A DNA stretch of 64,000 nucleotides, taken from assembly GCA_963920575.1 (NCBI GenBank), contig OY986973.1:20379851-20443850 (forward strand), read 5' to 3'. The translations under genes and the position numbers were made by a program. This document shows, one piece after another, positions 57,601 to 64,000 of the stretch. This stretch comes from Narthecium ossifragum (taxonomy: Eukaryota > Streptophyta > Magnoliopsida > Dioscoreales > Nartheciaceae). The notes under the pieces are model-generated. The model was not told the DNA's origin. It saw only the letters and a list, made by a program, of their open reading frames with translations, and searched no databases. Positions within the stretch are counted from its first letter, which is position 1, and the number at the start of each line of letters is the position of its first letter.

Positions 57601-60600
57601 CTTTTTATCTTGTTATTCTCATGGCTTTCATATCACTTGTTTAGGTTATGGGGAGAATCCATGCAATTCAGTCGGATGGAACTGTGGTTCGAGATGTAGA
57701 AGTATGAGATGATTTTTGTCATTCCAAGATCTATGTTTCCTTAACTGCATCCATAAATAACTTAATTTTCTCGATAATTATACTGTTCTATAAACATTTT
57801 TTTATTGTACTCAGCAATTGGTGGGGAAGTAATGTGCAAATTTTTACTTATTATCATTCATGCAAGCTCCATTTGTCACATAGCAACATGTATTTTTGTT
57901 CAAGTTCCTTTTGTTTCTCATTAAAGGAAAAAGTTGGTTCTCACTTCAGTGTGTAAATTGTAGTAAACTCATTGAGAAACAGTTCATGATGTTCATGACG
58001 AGCTACAATCTTTTCACTCCTACTAGCTAACTTCTAAATGTTGATATATCTATGGTGATGTGATGCAGGAGCATAATTCTATTTAATTTGCTGGTTATTT
58101 TTTACGCTTTTGAGTATTTTAGAATAAATTAAAGGGCCGTGTGACTAGCTTTTGACTTTTAATAATCTTGGATGGCTAGGATTTCTTTTAACTTTTCAAG
58201 ATGGAGGGCTAGGAGTCTATGGTTGCTAAGGCTATTCTAAATCGCCTCTTTTACATACTCTAGCCATCATTATTCTCTAAAGTTATGTAAATTACATAAT
58301 TGTGTTATTAACTATTTCAAGCCCTTGGCCGAGTTTCATCTTTCTAATGCAATCCTACTATTTCTCTTCTATATCATAATCTATTTGCTACTGGCAAGGA
58401 TTGTCGTGCCGTTGGCACGCGCCGTGCCGGCAACCCACCGGTACGGTACGCGCCGTGCCGGACCGGTACGCGCCGGTGCCGGTGCAGATGAGTGAAATTC
58501 ACTCGTTTTCAACATCTTCAATTGACCAAATATAATCTCTTATACCAGAGTAGAGTGAAAACATATCAAAATAGTATAATTCAATACATGACACATAATC
58601 AACAACTCAATACATCTCTTATATGAGTACACACCAAGCTCTTTCTCAGACTAACCATAACATATTATATGAGGCTTATCAGTAACATCAGCAATTAACG
58701 AAAAAATTAACATGAATAAGTCATAAAAATATTAAATAGCATCAGAAAGTAATATAATAATTAAAATAATTATTAACATAAAATTTTAAAATATCATATG
58801 ATACATTTAATTATTAGAAAGTTACCATTATTAGCTAAAAAACAATGCTAAAAACAATAATTATTAAATAAAAAAGCTACTAATTACCATCATTAAATAA
58901 AAAATAATATATTATATAAGGCTTTTCATTGATACATACCAATTTTTATTTTTAACTTGTTCCTGACTTGCTCACTATCTGGACAACATGTCGTACACGG
59001 ATTAACCACCCGGCTCTAATTACCAAAAGTTACCATTATGTGAGTCACCCCTCGTCTCTCTCCTCCCTCCTCCTACTCTCTCTCCCTCTCTCTCTCCTTC
59101 CTTTTCTTTCTCCCCAGGTGGCAGCTCCACTCCCGAGACCCTCCTCTTTTTTTCTCCCGAGCGGCTCCTCCTCTTTTTTTTCTCCCGAGCGGCTCCTCCA
59201 CTCCCGGCTCCTCCTCTCCTCCCCACGCGGCTCCTCCTCGCCTCCGCCTCCGGACCCTCGCCTCCGGCCCCTCCCCTCCGCCTCGTGCTCCCCCCTCGCC
59301 TCCGCCTCCGCCTCCGCCTCGTGCTCCCCCCCCTCCGGTTCTTCCCCTCTCTCTTTCCCTCCTCCCCTCTCTCTTTCTCTCCTCTTTCCCTCCTTCCCCT
59401 CTCTTTCTCTCCTCTTTCCGGCTCCCCTGCTTCTCCTGCCTCCGGTACGGTACGCATTGCCTAAGTACCGGGCGATGCTGTATGTATCGCCCGACACATC
59501 TCCGGCACCCCCCCGATACCGATTCGGGGGGATTTTTTGCCCCGGTTAGCAGCCGGTCCGGTACATACCGGGCGGCACGGACATGTGCCGTCCGGTATGG
59601 AAATCCTTGGTCTAATCAGTCATGTTTTGCATATAGTGGTGTGTCAAAAGCAGTGGTGTGTCAAAAGCAGTTCACGATTCACGCAATGGTTGGTCGTGGT
59701 AGAGGCCATGGTGGTGGAAGAAATCAGATATATCAGGAAGAGATGGCTGAGCTGAGAAGTATGATTGAGGATTTGTTGCGGTTAGGACAAGCTATTCAGA
59801 GATCGGAGGCCTGTATGGATACCGGACGGCAACCACAAATTGGGATGCAATGGGGCTGGTTTGGAAGGGTCTTCCCAAACCCAGCCGTACTCCATTAAAA
59901 GAAAAGCATCCCCAAACGCGCCCCTAAGCCATCAAGAGTTAAAAGCCTTGTCACATCCCCTCTTCATTCCAAAATACCCCACCCCACCCCGTCCGTGCCC
60001 CACCCCAACCCATTAGAAAACAAATCTATAAATTTCTAGTAGATTGACAACCCAAAAAAGTGATCTTAGATTGTAGAAAATAAATCTATATTGTTTTCTA
60101 ATTACAAACTTAGACTATAATATTTATGATTGTGAGTGTCCCAAATGTGAAGAACTGTGTAGAAGTGAAAAAGTATACAGTTAGTGTGAGGTGTGGACTA
60201 CCTAGGAAGCAATTAGATGAAGTCAAACAACACATTTAATGAAAAATATGAAGGGCGAACAGATTGGATCTGAGAAGTAACGCGGTGTCTAGAAATGTTT
60301 TCAAATGCAAAATAAAACCTCTATTTGATCACTAACAGCTTTCTATATGATATTTGTTGATTTTATCTTCACCTTTCCAGTAAGCCAAGAATCATGCATC
60401 TCAAAGGTATTTGTTAGTCTTCTTGATTAATCAGAGATACTTGCAGGCATTCAGAAGGTTGTATGAGGAAGTTGGCCTTGGATGGGTGTATGCAATTACG
60501 AGATATGAGCCTGTGAGTTTTCAGATTTGGATACCTTTTCTTCACTATTGCAATTGCTTTTTTGATATGCATGATAACATCTGTTGGGTCAAATATTGGC

Positions 60601-63345
60601 CAAGCACCTTTTTGATGAAAACTGCTCCAAAATTGATAACCTCTTTCTAGGATTCCAAATGTGATCTTTTCTGCGGATATTAGCAAATAATTTGAACTGA
60701 AATGGTTCCTGTGGAGATTGCTGTCTTGATTTCTTAATCGAGGGAACGGTTGAAGGCAACAGGATAGTTTCCTGATCTTCATTGGCTTTTAGCAAAGTTA
60801 AAAATGACGTTTCATAACAAAACTGTACCTTCTCTCTAATGCATATATTATCTCGTCACTAGCATGCAATGCTGGCATGAGACATCACAAAGCATGGGTT
60901 TTTCATGCAACAAATCGGACGTAGTTGCTACAATAAGTTTCAATTGTGTTCAAGGAGTATTTATGCGTGAGCAAATGCCTCTTCATAATGTTGATTGCAG
61001 AAAACTATTGTCAGAACATATGACGTTCCTGCAAGGAAGGATCACGAATAGTCCTACTAGGAAAACAATTTTTGGTTACATAGACAATGTTAAATAGCTC
61101 ATAGTAACTATGTTTATGCTTGAATGCCTGCAATTTTTTTCATTCTATGTAAGGTAATCTCATAATGAATGAAAGTTCATTGCTCCTATCATCAATGGTC
61201 TGGTATATTCTTATTCTTTTTTGTGGTAAAGCTTCGTGGAACCTCAATATAAACTTTATCAAGAACTGTAGTGATGTACAGTAAAAAGCATAATGGATAT
61301 TCTGCCACCACGGTTTTCATGTGTTGAGTGTGCTTCCTTATGGGAGGTTGACTGAGGTCCCGGGAGGGAGAGAAAGTGTGACCTGATTCAAACCTAGCCA
61401 TTTACTACTTTCGCTGTACTAGTAAATGGGGTTTGTTTCCTGCCAGATAGCTTGCATAATATGCAAATAATTTGGAGGTTAGTGGTATATGTACTTGCCA
61501 ATTACAATGCAGAATCTAGACATCTGGTTAACTGAGAATTCTGGTTTTGCATGCCTCGATGAATATTTCAAGCTTATTAGAATTTTTAGGGAAAAAAGCT
61601 GCTCATTACAGATGTTCCTTGCATTTGCAAGCAGGTTAGTCTCTTCCTGGGATGTAATATCACGAAGTTGAGCTCCAGCAAGTAGGATCAAGCCCTCTTT
61701 TGTGGTGTCTAGATCTGAAAATGCTGACAACTAATTTTTGCATGTATAGCTATTCATCTGTTTCTCAATCTTTGAATGTACCGTTCTGAGGTTCCATGTC
61801 ACATTGAGGCGAATAATATTTGCATTGCTGTAACTAGGCAAGAGCAAGCACAACTTGCATATCTATATGGCATATGTGCCAAGAGAAAGTACGACCATAA
61901 GCTTTTTTTTGTACGACAGATCTAATAGCGCATTTAGAGGGTATGCCACTAAAATGTGTTCCAGCTACCTTAATGGTGGACTCTCAGCTTATTTGGTAGT
62001 TTACTAGTAATCCACATTCACCACAACCTTTTAGCTAGTGAGATGTTGGTAGCAAAAGCTTCAGCAGGCTTATACATCCTATAGAGAAGTTATTAGCGGT
62101 AAAGTAATGGATCAACATAAGGGTCAAGTATTGAAAGGCACACACTGTGATAATAAAAACTGACCATGTTAAAAAATACCGGCCAAGTAAGAGGGTAGTT
62201 TTGTGGCACTGTGTTGTACCAGAACATGTCTTCCGTGCTGGTCATAAATAGGGAAAGGGGCATCTCCAAGCTATCACACTTGGGATCAGTTTGGGCGTGT
62301 GTTGTATTTTTTATGGCTGTGGGCAGGTGAGGTGTGTTTGTATACTTGGTGAGTCAATCCAAGGTCGCATTTGAAAAGGTATTTGGCGTGTCACATTAAT
62401 AAGTGTGGTAGAAAAATGTGGTGGCCATCATGGATTGCCGTCCCGGCAGCTGTGGGCATGGTACGTGCCGGTCCACAGATGCATGCTAGACCGGCACGCC
62501 CCCGTGCCATTCTCGATTCTCGTTTTTCTTCCTTCTCCTTCTCCTCCTACTTCTTCTTCTTCTTCTTGGCAAGGTGTATGCGCGGCGGGGGGAGGGGGGG
62601 GGTTCGGTGCCGCTAACCCTCTGGCATGGTACGTACAGGGCGGCATGCACAGTGCCGGACCGGCATGGAAATCCATGGTGTCCATATAGTTTGATGCTTG
62701 GGTATATGTTTATTTCCAACTGTGGTGTAATGCAAAAGGTGTTTGGGATGTCATACGTATAGGGCTGCCCGACATAATGAGCCAGGCATCTTTGGAGCAT
62801 CACATTTGATTTAGAATGTTCTTTTATCAGTGGATGTTTTAATATGTCGATGAGAATAAACTCATCTCAATGCCCATTGTTTTATCATTCACAAGAGCTC
62901 ATGTGAAAACCATATGTAATCTGGCTATTATAGTGCTGTTGAACTATGTCACCTGAGTCTTGAATCAAGTTTTGGTGAATCATTATAGTTTTGCTGTGGA
63001 CAATTTTGAAACTCAAATGTTTTTGGTTGTCAGCTTCTTTATAAATCTCTATTTCTTCCTCATGCCGTGATTTTTCACAGCTTTTCATGTGATCATTTGA
63101 AAAGTATAACTGACAATCATGCAATGTTGACATTTACGGTTCTATGCATGCTACATTGTCATAAAGATACTTACGCTATTATATAATCTATTTATGGTTC
63201 TATTCGTGTTAAATTGTTGTAAACAAAAGATACGAAATGAACATGATAAAATGATTGCTGAGCTCATGCGGCTTTCATTTGTAGGTTGCAACCATCGGAA
63301 ACGCAATTTATAAGGTTTGGGCCAAGTATCGACTACAAATTACAG
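51638..63345 (+). CDS. DCC-family (DUF393) thiol-disulfide oxidoreductase, organellar, 3' partial
   Basis: A thioredoxin-like protein of the DCC family, named for its Asp-x-x-Cys-x-x-Cys motif. Exons: 51638-51749, 54582-54721, 55682-55789, 57645-57701, 60447-60512, 63285-63345; 181 codons so far, all junctions GT-AG and in frame. Residues 1-45 are Arg/Ala/Ser-rich with almost no acidic residues, a transit-type sequence for plastid or mitochondrion. The active site is LYDGECPLCMREV, with D75, C78 and C81. GLGWVYAITRYEP (exon 5) and KVWAKYRLQITG (exon 6) are family-typical. The last exon is missing: after 63345 a GT donor follows and relatives have about 25-30 more residues, not found before the window ends. 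Without splicing, a stop occurs six codons later. Introns 1, 4 and 5 are 2.7-2.8 kb and carry repeats. Confidence 0.9.
53047..53654. mobile_element. hAT-type MITE in DCC-gene intron 1
   Basis: Termini TAGGGATGGCAA and TAAGGATGGCAA (right end, opposite strand) are flanked by the 8-bp repeats GGCATGAA (53039-53046) and GGCATGAT (53655-53662), a 7/8 match with hAT target length. Both ends continue into ccccgcccc/ggggcgggg blocks; the middle is AT-rich. Confidence 0.85.
58395..59609. mobile_element. CCGG-rich inverted-repeat element, copy 2 (DCC-gene intron 4)
   Basis: Begins CAAGGATTGTCGTGCCG and, on the opposite strand from the right end, CAAGGATTTCCATACCG (12 of 17 match). Both ends carry ccggtacg/cgtgccgg blocks. 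The centre is long: AT-rich to about 59030, then a strong C/T tract with (cctccgcct)n near 59225-59330. Open frames on both strands here are low-complexity Pro/Ser/Leu or Arg/Glu/Gly strings and are not genes. Confidence 0.6.
59684..59898 (+). pseudogene. Possible gypsy gag fragment
   Basis: The frame MVGRGRGHGGGRNQIYQEEMAEL followed by RSMIEDLLRLGQAIQ resembles the N terminus of plant Ty3/gypsy gag proteins, where a Gly/Arg-rich start leads into a short coiled coil. It ends after about 70 residues and has no capsid domain. It lies directly beside the CCGG-rich element in DCC-gene intron 4. Confidence 0.4.
62429..62677. mobile_element. CCGG-rich inverted-repeat element, copy 3 (DCC-gene intron 5)
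   Basis: Begins CATGGATTGCCGTCCCGG and, on the opposite strand from the right end, CATGGATTTCCATGCCGG. At 249 bp it is the shortest copy and looks like a deletion derivative: both ends keep gtacgtgccgg/ccggcac blocks around a CTT-repeat and a G-rich core. Confidence 0.65.
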
Positions 63346-64000
63346 GTGGTCTAGTATTCTAGATTTTGCACTTCTACGTTTTGATTACTTCTCCCAGATT
63401 GTTTTTCAATTCAAATTGCTTCGAGACCTCAGTATGTAATCTCATTCTGACCACTGCTTGTCTGTAAGGACTCTTTATAACTTGCAGTGTCAGTGTGTAA
63501 TGCACTAATGTGTATACCAAGGACGCAAGTCATGCAATATCACTGGCATATATCGTGCTGGCCACATGTCGCTGGAACCGTTCATGCCAAACCCTAGTTT
63601 TGATGGCACAGATGAAGAGATCGTATGAACGAGAGGGGAGGAGAGAGGCTGGGTGAGAAGAAGAGAGAGGGAAATAAGAAGAGAGGAGTCAGGAGGAGTC
63701 CGGCGAATGCGGAGGAGTATGGTGAGGGTGGAGAAGTTGAAAGTATTAGGTCCATGGAAAAATAAAGTCTTGATTTTTTGGAGAAGTATTTGCTTCCCTT
63801 ATTTATTTAGGGTAAGTTTGAGAAATCCTAAAATAGTTGTGAAAATAAATTCGTAAGCCAATTGATAGGAGAGATCTAATTTTCTTTAGTTGTTTTCCGG
63901 TGATTTCAGCCAAAATAGGGGGAAGTGTTTCTGCCCATTTTTGGGGCTCTAGTTTTCAAAATCCAAGAATGATATGGGTGAAATTGAATAGTGGATATTG
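63346..64000. other. Start of DCC-gene intron 6
   Basis: Downstream of exon 6 no continuation of the protein is found up to the window end. A purine-rich stretch lies at 63630-63735. This is probably intron leading to a last exon outside the window. Confidence 0.5.

Noticed and set aside
59020..59549. Overlapping long frames on both strands (Ser/Leu/Pro-rich plus, Arg/Glu/Gly-rich minus)
   Set aside because: All come from one C/T-rich tract in the CCGG-rich element; simultaneous openness on several frames reflects base composition.
61310..61400. Possible second SINE (ggtttgaatcaggtc on the minus strand)
   Set aside because: The B-box match is weak and no convincing A box or tail was seen.
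1..64000. CRISPR array, bacterial operons or biosynthetic gene cluster
   Set aside because: The genes are spliced plant nuclear genes of unrelated function; no regularly spaced repeat-spacer structure exists.

Overview
This window looks like nuclear DNA from a flowering plant. Its genes have many exons with GT-AG introns and plant-only gene families, and the space between exons is full of plant transposable elements. GC-rich first exons and several gene family details lean towards a monocot, but I cannot name the species. Every exon set given here was assembled by eye from reading frames and splice sites.

Four protein genes are supported. (1) Biosynthetic threonine deaminase (plus strand, 6978-15291, 9 exons, 615 aa) starts isoleucine synthesis in plastids. 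(2) A secreted GDSL esterase/lipase (plus strand, 18092-21380, 5 exons, 361 aa). (3) The HECT ubiquitin ligase UPL7 (minus strand, 37023-22206, 14 exons, 1162 aa) lies tail to tail with the GDSL gene. (4) A DCC-family (DUF393) thiol-disulfide oxidoreductase with a transit-type N terminus (plus strand, from 51638) has six exons here and loses its last exon beyond the right edge. They act in unrelated pathways, so nothing suggests a gene cluster.

Layout: 1-4430 is retroelement debris with two clusters of short palindromic repeats (GGATCGATCC and GGTCGA). 4720-6900 is the upstream region of threonine deaminase, with two tandem duplications and a run of 28 G. 15421-18090 holds a 1.2-kb inverted-repeat element with smaller MITEs inside it. 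The introns of all four genes carry insertions: a Tourist-like MITE, a SINE, a TRIM, a Mutator-type MITE, a solo LTR, a hAT-type MITE and a CCGG-rich repeat family.

The most striking region is 37131-49840, a nest of transposons between the 5' ends of UPL7 and the DCC gene. A Mutator-like element (37660-46987; 9-bp target duplication, inverted termini of several hundred bp) is interrupted by two insertions. One is a 1.35-kb element that carries an exon-intron-exon piece of a cellulose synthase-like D gene. The other is a 5.4-kb gag-only LTR retrotransposon (40960-46333) with a perfect 5-bp target duplication. A PIF/Harbinger-type element (47059-49404, target duplication TTA) sits 72 bp to the right. 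A weaker outer pair of inverted repeats (about 37131 and 49840) suggests that an older element encloses everything and ends about 110 bp from the UPL7 start codon.
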